From JACKLD01 sp049297695 (GTDB lineage: Bacteria > Pseudomonadota > Alphaproteobacteria > UBA2136 > UBA6156): 17,184 nucleotides of DNA. The notes beneath the pieces are model-generated. The model was not told where the DNA came from. It made no database searches and saw only the letters and a list, made by a program, of their open reading frames with translations. Made by a program: the position numbers and the translations under genes. Position 1 is the first letter of the stretch; each line of letters starts with the position of its first letter. Of this stretch, positions 6,434 to 14,173 are shown one piece after another. Location of the stretch: positions 1 to 17,184 of the forward strand of contig JBAQUT010000060.1 of NCBI GenBank assembly GCA_049297695.1. Reading direction: 5' to 3'.

Positions 6434-7585
6434 ATGAAACCCGCCAAACTGATTTTTGCCAACGACACCAACTGGCGCTATGCCACCGGCGTGGATATAA
6501 GCGACCCTGCCTTGTGGTACATGGCCCCCAGCGGGGCTACTCACATGATTGTGAGCGAGTTGGAAATCGGGTTGATGCGGGCCACGGCGAAGGTGGAGAA
6601 TGTTCATAGTTTTGGAGACGTAAAAAAGGATTTGAACGGTGCACCTTTGAATTTGTCCAGCATGGTAACGTGGTTGGCAGCCAAAGAACCTGTGCGCGAG
6701 ATTGTGGTGCCCAGCACGTTTGGAGCCGCCATGTTTGCCAAACTGAAGGCCGAAGGATTGCCCTTGGTGCCCTGCAACGACGATTTGTTTGAGCCCGCCC
6801 GCGCCGTAAAAACCCTTGCCGAAACCGAGATGTTGGCGGTGGCACAGCGGGCGAACGAGCAGTGTTTTCATCATGCCATGAAGGTGTTGCGCGAGGCGGA
6901 CATAGCCCGCGACGGGACGCTTGTGTGGAAAGGCGTACCCTTAACCGCCGAGTTGGTTCAGCGCGAGATGAACATGGTGGCGGTGGCGCACGGGGCAGAA
7001 GAATTTCATAACGGCCCCATTGTGGCGTGCGGCGTGCAAGGGGCCATGCCCCACGAGCGCGGGCACGGAGTGTTGCGGGCGCATGAGCTGATTGTGGTGG
7101 ATTGCTTCCCCCGCCACCGCAACGGCTATTGGGGCGATTTGACCCGCACGTTTGTAAAAGGCAAGGCCACCTTGTGGCAGCAGGAGGTATATGGTGCAGT
7201 GCTGGAGGCCCAAACCTTGGCGCTGGGGATGGTGCGGGCGGGGGTGAACGGGAAAGACATCCATGCCGCCGTGGTAGCCCATTTTGCTGCAGCCGGGTTT
7301 AAAACGGGCACCGATGACGATGGGAACCCATACGGGTATTTCCACGGCACGGGGCACGGGGTGGGGCTGGATTTGCACGAGCCGGGCCCGCGGATGATCA
7401 GCACCGGAGATTGCGTGCTGCAAAACGGGTACGTGACCAGCGTAGAGCCAGGATTGTATTACCCCAGCAGCCTCTCCGGCAAAGGCAACGTGGGTGGGTG
7501 TCGGATGGAAGACGTGGTTGTGGTAACCGAACATGGGTGCCATAACTTGACGAGCTTCCCCAAGAATAAATGGATTATTGATTAA
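6434..7585 (+). CDS. Peptidase M24 family (Xaa-Pro aminopeptidase-like)
   Basis: Cytosolic dinuclear-metal peptidase of the pita-bread fold, 383 aa. The N-terminal ~130 residues form a creatinase-like domain and the C-terminal half is catalytic. The five metal ligands are visible: D223 (IVVDCFPR), D235 (GYWGDLTRTF), H308 (FHGTGHGVG), E338 (TSVEPGLYY) and E359 (CRMEDVVVV). The DCFPRHRNGYWGD stretch puts 11 residues between the two aspartates, one more than in classic PepP/PepQ, and resembles the DIFPR...GYFGD subgroup of M24 proteins. It is probably an aminopeptidase or prolidase-like enzyme; specificity cannot be assigned. It lies 18 bases after prmA, but the octamer repeat occupies its ribosome-binding position and no Shine-Dalgarno is visible. 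It overlaps the convergent TVP38-like gene by four bases. Confidence 0.85.
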   Translation: MKPAKLIFANDTNWRYATGVDISDPALWYMAPSGATHMIVSELEIGLMRATAKVENVHSFGDVKKDLNGAPLNLSSMVTWLAAKEPVREIVVPSTFGAAMFAKLKAEGLPLVPCNDDLFEPARAVKTLAETEMLAVAQRANEQCFHHAMKVLREADIARDGTLVWKGVPLTAELVQREMNMVAVAHGAEEFHNGPIVACGVQGAMPHERGHGVLRAHELIVVDCFPRHRNGYWGDLTRTFVKGKATLWQQEVYGAVLEAQTLALGMVRAGVNGKDIHAAVVAHFAAAGFKTGTDDDGNPYGYFHGTGHGVGLDLHEPGPRMISTGDCVLQNGYVTSVEPGLYYPSSLSGKGNVGGCRMEDVVVVTEHGCHNLTSFPKNKWIID

Positions 7586-8277
7586 AGCTTTTTGCCGCGC
7601 ACATAGCTAATGATGTTCGGCACCAACGCCAGCAGCACCATACCCGCCATAGAGGCAATGAGCGTGGGCGTGAAGATGGTGCCAAGACTGACAGGGCCGC
7701 CCGCCGTGAGGGTTTGGGCGAGGCCCGCACCTGCCAACGTGTAAACAAAGCCTCCCGGTGTAATACCCAGCGCCGTGGCCAGCATGTACGTGCGCAAGGG
7801 CATGTGAATGAGCGCGGGCACGATGTTGACCAAGAAAAACGGAAAAAGGGGAATGATGCGGAGGATGAGAAGGCCAGTGAACATATGGCCTTTCAGGCGG
7901 GTTTGGATGGCATGAATTTGTGTGGGGAAGCGTGATTTAACCCACGCCCCTAAGCTGCCTTGGGCCAGCAGAAACACCAGCGTGGCACCCACCATGGCAC
8001 CCACAAACTTGAAGGCATACCCCCAGCCCACGCCAAACAATGCCCCGCCTGCCACCGTGAGCCACACGGCAACCGGTAGCGCCAACACCGCCACGGCGAT
8101 ATAAACCGCCACGTAGATAAGCGCCGCTTGGAGGAAGTGTTGGGCCACAAAGGTTTGGAGTTGGACGAAGTGGGTGCGGAGGTTTTCAAGAGTAAACGAC
8201 GCGGCAGCATCGCTGTACCACACAAGCCCGACAGCGGCGCACCATGCCCCTACCAACACCCAGCGGAACGATATCAT
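7582..8277 (-). CDS. TVP38/TMEM64 (VTT/DedA-like) inner-membrane protein
   Basis: 231 aa and strongly hydrophobic, with about five or six membrane segments. Family features are the LALPVAVWLTVAGGALFG re-entrant stretch, GATLVFLLAQ, and RIIPLFPFFLVNIVPAL followed by ALGITPGGFVYTLAGAGL. Homologues of the VTT/DedA group are linked to lipid scrambling and envelope homeostasis; the substrate here is unknown. ATG 8277 overlaps the chemoreceptor stop (TGATG), indicating translational coupling. A GTG one codon upstream is an equally possible start. The gene ends inside the last codons of the convergent M24 gene, so the two transcripts are antisense at their 3' ends and share no room for a terminator. 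Confidence 0.85.
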   Translation of the reverse strand: MISFRWVLVGAWCAAVGLVWYSDAAASFTLENLRTHFVQLQTFVAQHFLQAALIYVAVYIAVAVLALPVAVWLTVAGGALFGVGWGYAFKFVGAMVGATLVFLLAQGSLGAWVKSRFPTQIHAIQTRLKGHMFTGLLILRIIPLFPFFLVNIVPALIHMPLRTYMLATALGITPGGFVYTLAGAGLAQTLTAGGPVSLGTIFTPTLIASMAGMVLLALVPNIISYVRGKKL

Positions 8278-9452
8278 CACGATGCCAGATGTTTGAGGCT
8301 GTTGACCACGTGCACCGAGGCGTTATCCAACCGGGTTACCAAATCGCTGATATCGGCATTGGGGTTATGTTTGCGGCGCTCGGCGGCTTCTTTGGCGGAT
8401 TGGTGCACCAGACGGTGGGCGTCTTCCATATCGCAAAAATGTTGGTTTTTGGCGTACTTTTTTTGTCCTTCGCCATAATACCATTTACCCAGGCGGCATT
8501 GGGTATGGTCGCCAGCTTGGGCGGGTTCCAGCTTGATGCGTTGCATGGAGAAATCGACAATCTTTTTCTTCCACAGGGCGTGGTCGGCTTGGGCCAAGTA
8601 CACCACTTTGTTGGGGATGTCTGCATTGGCGAGTAACATCCGCTGGGCTTCGACCACGATGGAGAGTTCGTCCAGCAAATCCATGATGGTGTTGGTTTGT
8701 TCTTCGTTGCGGTTGGCGGCTGCGGAAACCTCGCGGATACCATCCGCCACGCTTTGGGAGGCGATGGCTTGCTCTCCTGTGGAATGGGCGATGCCGTTCA
8801 TGAGATTCAAGATTTCGCCAGCGGAGGATGACAGAGCTTGCACGGTGCCTGTGGCGTTATCCACCTCGGAGCGCGAGCCTTCCACGCCTTCCAGCACGCG
8901 GCTGATATCCCCTTGGATTTGGGAGATGGTGGCGGCGATTTGGCGGGAGGCGGTTTCGGATTGGATGGAAAGCTTGCGCACTTCATCCGCCACCACAGCA
9001 AAACCACGGCCCGCATCGCCGGCGCGGGCGGCTTCAATGGCGGCATTCAAGGCCAACAAGTTGGTTTGGCCCGCAATCGAGGCGATGGTGTTGACGATAA
9101 CGCTGATTTCTTCCGACGCCTTGCGCAAGCCTTCCATGCTTTGGCTGGTAACTTGCATTTGGTTTTGCAGCGCCGACATGGCTTTGACCGCACCATCTAC
9201 CTGCATTTGAACATCGTTGGCTTTTTGGCTGGAGTTGTTGGCATTTTCGGCGATGGATTTGGTGGTGACGTTCATCTCCTCGCTGGCGCTGGCAAGGCCG
9301 TGCACTTGACCGTTGATATCGCCTGCGGCTTTACGGATGGCGCTGACGAGATTGGCGACATCCACCACCTGCATGGAGATGTTCACCGTATCTTTGAGGA
9401 CATCCAGCATGTTGAGAGGTTGGGATTTGGGATTGCGGGAAAAAAGGCTCAT
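8277..9452 (-). CDS. Soluble methyl-accepting chemotaxis protein with C-terminal CZB zinc-binding domain
   Basis: 391 aa with no transmembrane segment or periplasmic domain, so a cytoplasmic chemoreceptor. Residues ~20-280 are helical signalling domain; the conserved hairpin tip that contacts CheA/CheW is at ~124-160 (IAGQTNLLALNAAIEAARAG, then GRGFAVVADEVRKL). Residues ~285-390 form a chemoreceptor zinc-binding (CZB) domain with the His/Cys/His/His set H291 (DHALWKKK), C319 (CRLGKWYY), H346 and H350 (HRLVH). CZB domains in known proteins sense zinc or hypochlorous acid through the zinc-cysteine. The organism is therefore probably motile or uses a chemosensory array. It is cotranscribed and coupled with the downstream TVP38-like gene. 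No strong Shine-Dalgarno precedes ATG 9452. Confidence 0.92.
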   Translation of the reverse strand: MSLFSRNPKSQPLNMLDVLKDTVNISMQVVDVANLVSAIRKAAGDINGQVHGLASASEEMNVTTKSIAENANNSSQKANDVQMQVDGAVKAMSALQNQMQVTSQSMEGLRKASEEISVIVNTIASIAGQTNLLALNAAIEAARAGDAGRGFAVVADEVRKLSIQSETASRQIAATISQIQGDISRVLEGVEGSRSEVDNATGTVQALSSSAGEILNLMNGIAHSTGEQAIASQSVADGIREVSAAANRNEEQTNTIMDLLDELSIVVEAQRMLLANADIPNKVVYLAQADHALWKKKIVDFSMQRIKLEPAQAGDHTQCRLGKWYYGEGQKKYAKNQHFCDMEDAHRLVHQSAKEAAERRKHNPNADISDLVTRLDNASVHVVNSLKHLAS

Positions 9453-9481
9453 GATTTTTGCTTTATGTTTTTGTTAGGTTC

Positions 9482-9510
9482 AGCATAAACCTTTCTCTCC
9501 CCATAGCCAA
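9482..9510 (-). promoter_or_regulatory. Candidate sigma-70 promoter for the chemoreceptor gene
   Basis: Minus strand: TTGGCT (9510-9505), 17-base spacer, TATGCT (9487-9482), about 30 bases upstream of ATG 9452. Four of six matches in each box. No sigma-28-type motif was seen. Confidence 0.4.
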
Positions 9511-9530
9511 GCCTACTCTCTTGAGAAGGC
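9511..9530 (-). terminator. Hairpin after nuoN
   Basis: On the minus strand GCCTTCTC-AAGA-GAGTAGGC, an 8-bp stem with one T-T mismatch, 28 bases past the nuoN stop. No U-tract follows, so termination or RNA-processing function is uncertain. It is the only hairpin seen between the nuo operon and the chemoreceptor gene. Confidence 0.35.
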
Positions 9531-9558
9531 AACCCTCTTACGTTTCAGAGACACATAT

Positions 9559-11010
9559 TTAAAACAAGGCTGTACCTGCGGGGAGTGTGAGAGTGGCCAG
9601 CAGGTGGGGGAACACTCCTAACAGCACCGTACCCACCACGGCGGCCACGATGACGGCCAGCAGACAGGGCGGGGTGGACGTTGGAGTTTCAGAGGATGTG
9701 GAGGCATCAAAGTAAATCACCTTCACCAGCCACAGGCTGTAGAACAGGGCGATGACGCTGGCCAAAACCCCTGCCAAGGCCAGCCACGTATAGCCTGCCT
9801 GAATGGCGGCACCAAACACGGCAAACTTGGCCATGAAGCCTGCAAACGGTGGCACGCCTGCCAAGCTGAACAACAGGATGAGAAGCGTGAGGGCCATCAG
9901 GGGGTGGGTGCGGGAAAGGCCTTGGAGGCTGGTTACCGTCTCGGCCTTGAGGGCCATGATGCTGGCAAACAGGCCCAGCGTGGTGAGGCCGTACACGGCC
10001 ATGTAAAACAGCACGCCGCTGTGGCCTTGGGCCGTGCCCGCCACCACGCCCACCAACACAAAGCCCACGTGGGCAATGGTGCTGAAGGCCAACAGGCGCT
10101 TCAGGTTGGTTTGCATAATAGCTACAAAGCTGCCCAGCACCATGCTGGCCATGGCAAGTACGGCCAAGGCAGGTTGCCAGAGGGCGGCAAGGCCGTCCAT
10201 AGGGCCGTGCAACAGGCGGATGAGTGCCACAACCGCTGCCACTTTGGGCAAGGCAGCCATAAGGGCGGTAACGGGGGTGGGGGCGCCTTCATAAACGTCG
10301 GGCGTCCACATATGGAACGGCACCACGGAGAGTTTGAACAGGAAGGCCAGCAGCGTGAGGGCCAACCCGACCATCATCAGCGGCGTGGCCCCTGTCCCCA
10401 CGGCGGTGGCGATGGCGGCAAACTGGGTGGTGCCCGTGGCGGCGTACACCAAGCTAACTCCGAACAGGAATAAGCCCGAGACCAGCCCGCCCAGCACGAA
10501 ATACTTCAGCGCGGCTTCGCTGCTTTTGGCGTTCTCCCGCAGCGTGGCGGCAAGGATGTAGAGGGGGAAACTCATTAGCTCCAGCCCCAGATACACGGTG
10601 AGCATATCGGTTGCGGCCATGAGAACGCCCATACCGGCAAGGCTGAGGGTGAGGAGAACGTAGAGTTCGGGGCGGTAGGCTCCATCCTTCGCTGAAGTTC
10701 CGGAGGACAAGCTTTTATGCTGGGTATAAAAATCGCCCACCAAAAGGCTGGCGAGGGAGGCCAGAGCCAGCACGATGACCATGGCAAGATTGGTGAAAGG
10801 GCTAAAACCCAGCAGCGGGCCGTGGGCGGTGACAAAGGCTTGGCCTATGGCGGGGTTTGTAAATACATAGGCGGCTAAGGCCAACAGGCCCGCAAAGGTG
10901 CACGCGCCCACCAGTTTGGTGTTGCGGGTGAAGGCGCCGAGCATGAGGAGGGTTAGGGCGGCGAGGGCTAGGGAGATGATGGCGGTGGTGGGGGTGAGGT
11001 TGGTCATCAT
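9559..11010 (-). CDS. nuoN: NADH-quinone oxidoreductase subunit N
   Basis: Antiporter-like proton-pumping membrane subunit of complex I, 483 aa with about 14 membrane helices. Family residues: E144 in YLGLELMSFPLYIL, K226 in FLFKLSVVPFHMWTPDVYEG with H233, K256 in ALPKVAAV, and the LLAFSTIAHVGF and AGVPPFAGFMAKF stretches. ATG 11010 overlaps the hydrolase stop as ATGA; a second ATG follows directly. A polar loop near the C-terminus (DASTSSETPTSTPP) is low-complexity. It is the last nuo gene here and nothing nuo-related follows, as expected for the end of the operon. Confidence 0.97.
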   Translation of the reverse strand: MMTNLTPTTAIISLALAALTLLMLGAFTRNTKLVGACTFAGLLALAAYVFTNPAIGQAFVTAHGPLLGFSPFTNLAMVIVLALASLASLLVGDFYTQHKSLSSGTSAKDGAYRPELYVLLTLSLAGMGVLMAATDMLTVYLGLELMSFPLYILAATLRENAKSSEAALKYFVLGGLVSGLFLFGVSLVYAATGTTQFAAIATAVGTGATPLMMVGLALTLLAFLFKLSVVPFHMWTPDVYEGAPTPVTALMAALPKVAAVVALIRLLHGPMDGLAALWQPALAVLAMASMVLGSFVAIMQTNLKRLLAFSTIAHVGFVLVGVVAGTAQGHSGVLFYMAVYGLTTLGLFASIMALKAETVTSLQGLSRTHPLMALTLLILLFSLAGVPPFAGFMAKFAVFGAAIQAGYTWLALAGVLASVIALFYSLWLVKVIYFDASTSSETPTSTPPCLLAVIVAAVVGTVLLGVFPHLLATLTLPAGTALF

Positions 11011-11558
11011 TGTATTATCTCCAGTAATTTTTCGAATTTCGTATAACCCGCTTCGGCGTTGAGGTGGCCGCCTTGGGGGATGATGGTGAGGGTGGCATCG
11101 AGTTTATCGGCAACCGTTTGGGCTTGGGTGAAAGGCACGTAGGGGTCGTTATCGCCATGAAGGATGTTGATGCTTTTGGCATTTGCTTGAATGGCGCTCC
11201 ATGAAAAGGGATGGTGGGTGAAGGTGCTATTAAGAGTGTCGTACTCGGTATTGGAAATATCGGCAATGACCGGGCTGACGAGGATGGCTTGGGCGACGGG
11301 GTTACGGACAACTTCGAGAATGTGCAGGATGAAGGTGGCGCCGCAGCTGTGGCCGATGAGGATGGTGTTATCTCCGAACATGGGGGCTTGGTCGCGGAGG
11401 GCTGCGCACCATGCTTCTTTGGATTGACCTTCAGGCGTGGGAAGTTTGGGTACGTAGACGGTATGGCCGCGTTGCTCCATTTCGGCCTTGAGCCACGGGA
11501 ACCAGTTGCCTTGAGGGCTGCCTTTGGTACCGTGGAGGATGACGATATCTTTACTCAT
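11007..11558 (-). CDS. RBBP9/YdeN-type alpha/beta serine hydrolase
   Basis: 183 aa, the usual size for the compact RBBP9/YdeN group. Catalytic triad visible: nucleophile S71 in IGHSCGA, D138 in HGDNDPYVPF and H165 in QGGHLNAEAGY. The N-terminal ILHGTKGSPQGNWFPWL fits the oxyanion-hole strand. Substrate unknown; family members are small-molecule serine hydrolases or esterases. It is inserted between nuoM and nuoN. The start lies 8 bases inside nuoM with GGAA about 8 bases ahead, and the stop overlaps nuoN as ATGA, so expression should follow complex I. Base composition resembles its neighbours, unlike the AT-rich insertions upstream, so it may be an older member of the cluster. Confidence 0.85.
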   Translation of the reverse strand: MSKDIVILHGTKGSPQGNWFPWLKAEMEQRGHTVYVPKLPTPEGQSKEAWCAALRDQAPMFGDNTILIGHSCGATFILHILEVVRNPVAQAILVSPVIADISNTEYDTLNSTFTHHPFSWSAIQANAKSINILHGDNDPYVPFTQAQTVADKLDATLTIIPQGGHLNAEAGYTKFEKLLEIIQ

Positions 11559-13182
11559 GAGTTGTTCCGCTGATGGGGGTGGTGGGGGAAAGGACCTCGG
11601 TTAGCGAGGTTGTTGATGGTGTGGCGGCGGGTTGTTCCACTAAGACGACAACAGGTACTGGGGGGATGGCGGAGGCGGCAGTGGCGGCGAGGATTTTGAC
11701 GGGTTCGCGCCACATATCCATGGCGAGGTTGGGGAGGATGCCCAGCAGCGGGATGAGAATGAGGAGCGGGAGGAAGATGGTCCACTCGCGGAGGCTCAGA
11801 TCGATGTTGGAATGTTGGAGTGTTGGAGTGTTGGATTTAGGAAGAAGGTGGTCTTTCACAAACTTACTAGGCTCTCCAAAGAACATATTTCTGTACAACC
11901 ACAACATGTACAAGGCTCCAAAAATAACGCCCGTGGTGGCTATGGCGGTGGCGAGGGGGGCTGTTGGAAAGCTGCCTGCAAGGCCGAGGAATTCGCCCAC
12001 GAAGCTGTTGGTGCCCGGGAGCGCGACGGCGGCGAGGGTGAGGGTCATCATCACAAAGGCGTACTGGGGCATGTATTGCACAAGGCCACCGAATTTGGTG
12101 AGATCCCGCGTGTGGAGGCGTTCGTAAATAACCCCGATGGCAAGGAACAACCCCGCGCTGACGATGCCGTGGTTGAGCATCACCAATAGGCTGCCGTGGA
12201 AGCCTGTTTCGGTTCCGCTGAACATGGCCAGCGTGACGAGGCCCATGTGGGAGACGGAGCTGTAGGCGATCATCTTTTTGATGTCGGTTTGGGCGTAGGC
12301 CACCAGCGCGGCGTAGACGACGGCGACGGCGGAGAGGGTGAAGATCATGGGGGCGAAGGTGTGGGAGGCTTCCGGCAGCATGGGGAGGCTGAAGCGGAGG
12401 AAGCCGTAGGCGCCCATTTTCAGCAGCACGCCTGCGAGGATGACGCTACCTGCTGTGGGGGCTTGGACGTGGGCATCCGGCAGCCATGTATGGACGGGCC
12501 ACATGGGGATTTTAACCGCAAACGCCGCGAAGAAGGCGAGGAAGATGAGTTGGCCTGCCAGCGGGGTTATCAAAGCCGGGTTGGTGTGGAGGGCGGAGGT
12601 GATGAGGGCGACATCGAACGTGCCCGTTTTGGCGTAGAGGTACAAAATGGCGACGAGCATCAGCACGCTGCCCACGAACGTGTAGAGGAAGAATTTGAGG
12701 GCGGCGTAGACGCGGTTTTCGCCGCCCCAGACGCCGATGATGAGGAACATGGGGATGAGCATGGCTTCCCAGAACACATAGAACAGAATGAAATCCAGCG
12801 CGCAGAACACGCCGAGAACGGCGGCTTCCAACGCTAAAAACGCGGAGAAGAACTGGTGGGGTTTACTCTCAACCTTCCAACTGGCCAGCAGGCAGAGCGG
12901 GGTTAACAGCGCGGTGAGGAGCATGAGGGGGAGGCTGATGCCATCCACCCCCACCGTGTAGGTGAGGCCCCAGGCCGGTAGCCATGCGTGGGAGGCCGCA
13001 AACTGGTAGCCGGCTTGGGCGGGGTTGAAATGCCAGCCCATGTACGCGGCAAGGGCGAGGGTGATGATGCTGACAGCCAGCGCAACGTGTTTGGCCCCTC
13101 CCCTGCTGAAGAGTGTGAGCACGCCGCCCAGCAAGGGGGTGAGGATGAGGAGGGTGAGGAGATTTTGGGAGATGAGTTGCAT
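11551..13182 (-). CDS. nuoM: NADH-quinone oxidoreductase subunit M
   Basis: Antiporter-like proton-pumping subunit of complex I, 543 aa and about 14 helices. Key proton-path residues are present: E139 (VFWEAMLIPMF), K224 and H231 (AVKIPMWPVHTWLPDAH) and K255 (GVLLKMGAYG). Two oddities. Residues 449-460 (KSNTPTLQHSNI), in the loop before the last helix, are encoded by four copies of an 8-base tandem repeat. The C-terminus carries a ~45-residue Pro/Thr/Ser-rich tail after the final helix, beyond the usual end. ATG 13182 has GAGG 6 bases upstream and sits one base past the S51-like gene stop. Confidence 0.97.
   Translation of the reverse strand: MQLISQNLLTLLILTPLLGGVLTLFSRGGAKHVALAVSIITLALAAYMGWHFNPAQAGYQFAASHAWLPAWGLTYTVGVDGISLPLMLLTALLTPLCLLASWKVESKPHQFFSAFLALEAAVLGVFCALDFILFYVFWEAMLIPMFLIIGVWGGENRVYAALKFFLYTFVGSVLMLVAILYLYAKTGTFDVALITSALHTNPALITPLAGQLIFLAFFAAFAVKIPMWPVHTWLPDAHVQAPTAGSVILAGVLLKMGAYGFLRFSLPMLPEASHTFAPMIFTLSAVAVVYAALVAYAQTDIKKMIAYSSVSHMGLVTLAMFSGTETGFHGSLLVMLNHGIVSAGLFLAIGVIYERLHTRDLTKFGGLVQYMPQYAFVMMTLTLAAVALPGTNSFVGEFLGLAGSFPTAPLATAIATTGVIFGALYMLWLYRNMFFGEPSKFVKDHLLPKSNTPTLQHSNIDLSLREWTIFLPLLILIPLLGILPNLAMDMWREPVKILAATAASAIPPVPVVVLVEQPAATPSTTSLTEVLSPTTPISGTTHE
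11805..11836 (-). repeat. In-frame octamer tandem repeat inside nuoM
   Basis: On the plus strand TGTTGGAA, TGTTGGAG, TGTTGGAG, TGTTGGAT at 11805, 11813, 11821 and 11829 (coding unit CCAACACT). Because 3 x 8 = 24, three units keep the reading frame and give the TPTLQHSN octapeptide pattern. Confidence 0.9.
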
Positions 13183-13183
13183 G

Positions 13184-13747
13184 TTAGACCTCGATTACGA
13201 CAAATTGGGTTTCGTGGATTTTGAGAATGGGTTTTTGAATGTTTTTAGTGCTTTGGATAATTTTATATTCCTCTATCGGACTACGGTGGTGGACGACAAT
13301 CGAGAACGGAATAATACCAAAACCTTCCCCAGAACTTTCATTCATCTCAACATACTCACGGCAAAGAATTTGGGCACCTGCGGATGAGCCTGCATAGGTT
13401 TTGTTGAGCTTCAAATGCTCTTTCATATCTGGGTGTTGGTTCATTGCCTCAAAGAGCTGAACTGTATTACCACCAGAAATGAAAATAACATCAGCTTGTT
13501 TCATTTGCTTCAATAAATTTTCTTTTTCAGCGCACACTAGATTTATGTCGTTTCTATCTCCCTTGGCTTCATTGAGTTGTTTGATATCACGTTCAAATAT
13601 TTTCTGCACATCTTCTGGCTCACGGGCAAAGTAGATACCAAGCCACGTTCCATTTAGAGGAATTTCATCGGCCATAAGCTTAAAGAAATCTTTATTAGAT
13701 GGTGTATCAAACCGTGTCATACCACCGTGGAGGATGTATTTAGGCAT
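13184..13747 (-). CDS. Peptidase S51 (peptidase E-like) / class I glutamine-amidotransferase-like protein
   Basis: 187 aa. Peptidase S51 signatures: FISGGNTVQLFEAM (GGN loop, 92-94) and AGSSAGAQIL, whose S122 is the expected nucleophile in GxSAGA. GIIPFSIVVHH (H153/H154) corresponds to the GLGLLP...H segment that supplies the histidine. Known relatives cleave Asp-X dipeptides or cyanophycin; the substrate here is open. It is smaller than E. coli PepE and lacks its C-terminal strand-rich part. The gene is AT-rich (19 G+C in 60 bases at 13501-13560) and lysine/isoleucine-rich, unlike nuoM. ATG 13747 has GAGG 6 bases upstream. It ends one base before nuoM. Confidence 0.75.
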   Translation of the reverse strand: MPKYILHGGMTRFDTPSNKDFFKLMADEIPLNGTWLGIYFAREPEDVQKIFERDIKQLNEAKGDRNDINLVCAEKENLLKQMKQADVIFISGGNTVQLFEAMNQHPDMKEHLKLNKTYAGSSAGAQILCREYVEMNESSGEGFGIIPFSIVVHHRSPIEEYKIIQSTKNIQKPILKIHETQFVVIEV

Positions 13748-13760
13748 GGTGCACCTCGCT

Positions 13761-13815
13761 CTGGATTCCGGCTTTCGCCGGAATGACGCCTGAGGCGTAA
13801 GGGGCTGCGCCCCTT
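13761..13815. repeat. Cluster of three adjacent palindromes (REP-like)
   Basis: Three hairpins follow one another: ATTCCGGC-TTTC-GCCGGAAT (13765-13784), ACGCC-TGA-GGCGT (13786-13798) and AAGGGGC-TGC-GCCCCTT (13799-13815). The first belongs to the widespread bacterial GGATTCCGGC...GCCGGAATGAC dispersed-repeat type. They fill the 102-base gap between cutA and the S51-like gene, the only real gap in the nuo block. Confidence 0.85.
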
Positions 13816-13849
13816 AAACCCCAACCTGTCGCATTTTTTTGTACAAACT

Positions 13850-14173
13850 TCATTTCGTCACCTCATCGATCCATTTGAAGTAGGGGGCGTGGCCGTGGGA
13901 GATGTGCCAGCTGACGATTTGCGGGGTTTCGTAGGTGTGGTGGGCGCGGATGCAGGCTTCCACCTTGTTCAGAAGCGCTTTGCGGGTCTTGATGGTCAGG
14001 AGTTGCTCGGTATCGTGGGCGATTTTACCTTTCCAGCTGTAGTGGCTGGTGATGGCGCTTACTTGGATGCAGGCGACCAAGCGGTTGTTCAAAAGGGCTG
14101 CAATGATGGCATCGGTGCAGGCGGCCGTATTGGTGGTTGTGGTGACGATGACGTGGGTGCGGGTAGATTTCAT
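13850..14173 (-). CDS. cutA: CutA1 divalent-cation tolerance protein
   Basis: 107 aa, typical for this small trimeric PII-like protein linked to divalent-metal tolerance, whose mechanism is not settled. Diagnostic stretches: LVACIQVSAITSHYSWKGKI, EQLLTIKT, ACIRAHHTYETPQIV and YFKWIDEVT. Start ATG 14173 forms an ATGA overlap with the GNAT stop and suits the family length; a GTG/ATG-extended frame ten codons longer would run back into the GNAT gene. Base composition is nearer to the nuo genes than to its GNAT and S51-like neighbours. Confidence 0.93.
   Translation of the reverse strand: MKSTRTHVIVTTTTNTAACTDAIIAALLNNRLVACIQVSAITSHYSWKGKIAHDTEQLLTIKTRKALLNKVEACIRAHHTYETPQIVSWHISHGHAPYFKWIDEVTK

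Noticed and set aside
12196..12837. 213-codon plus-strand frame, Gly/Glu/His-rich
   Set aside because: Antisense of nuoM; His/Glu/Gly richness is the usual shadow of a GC-rich membrane-protein gene.
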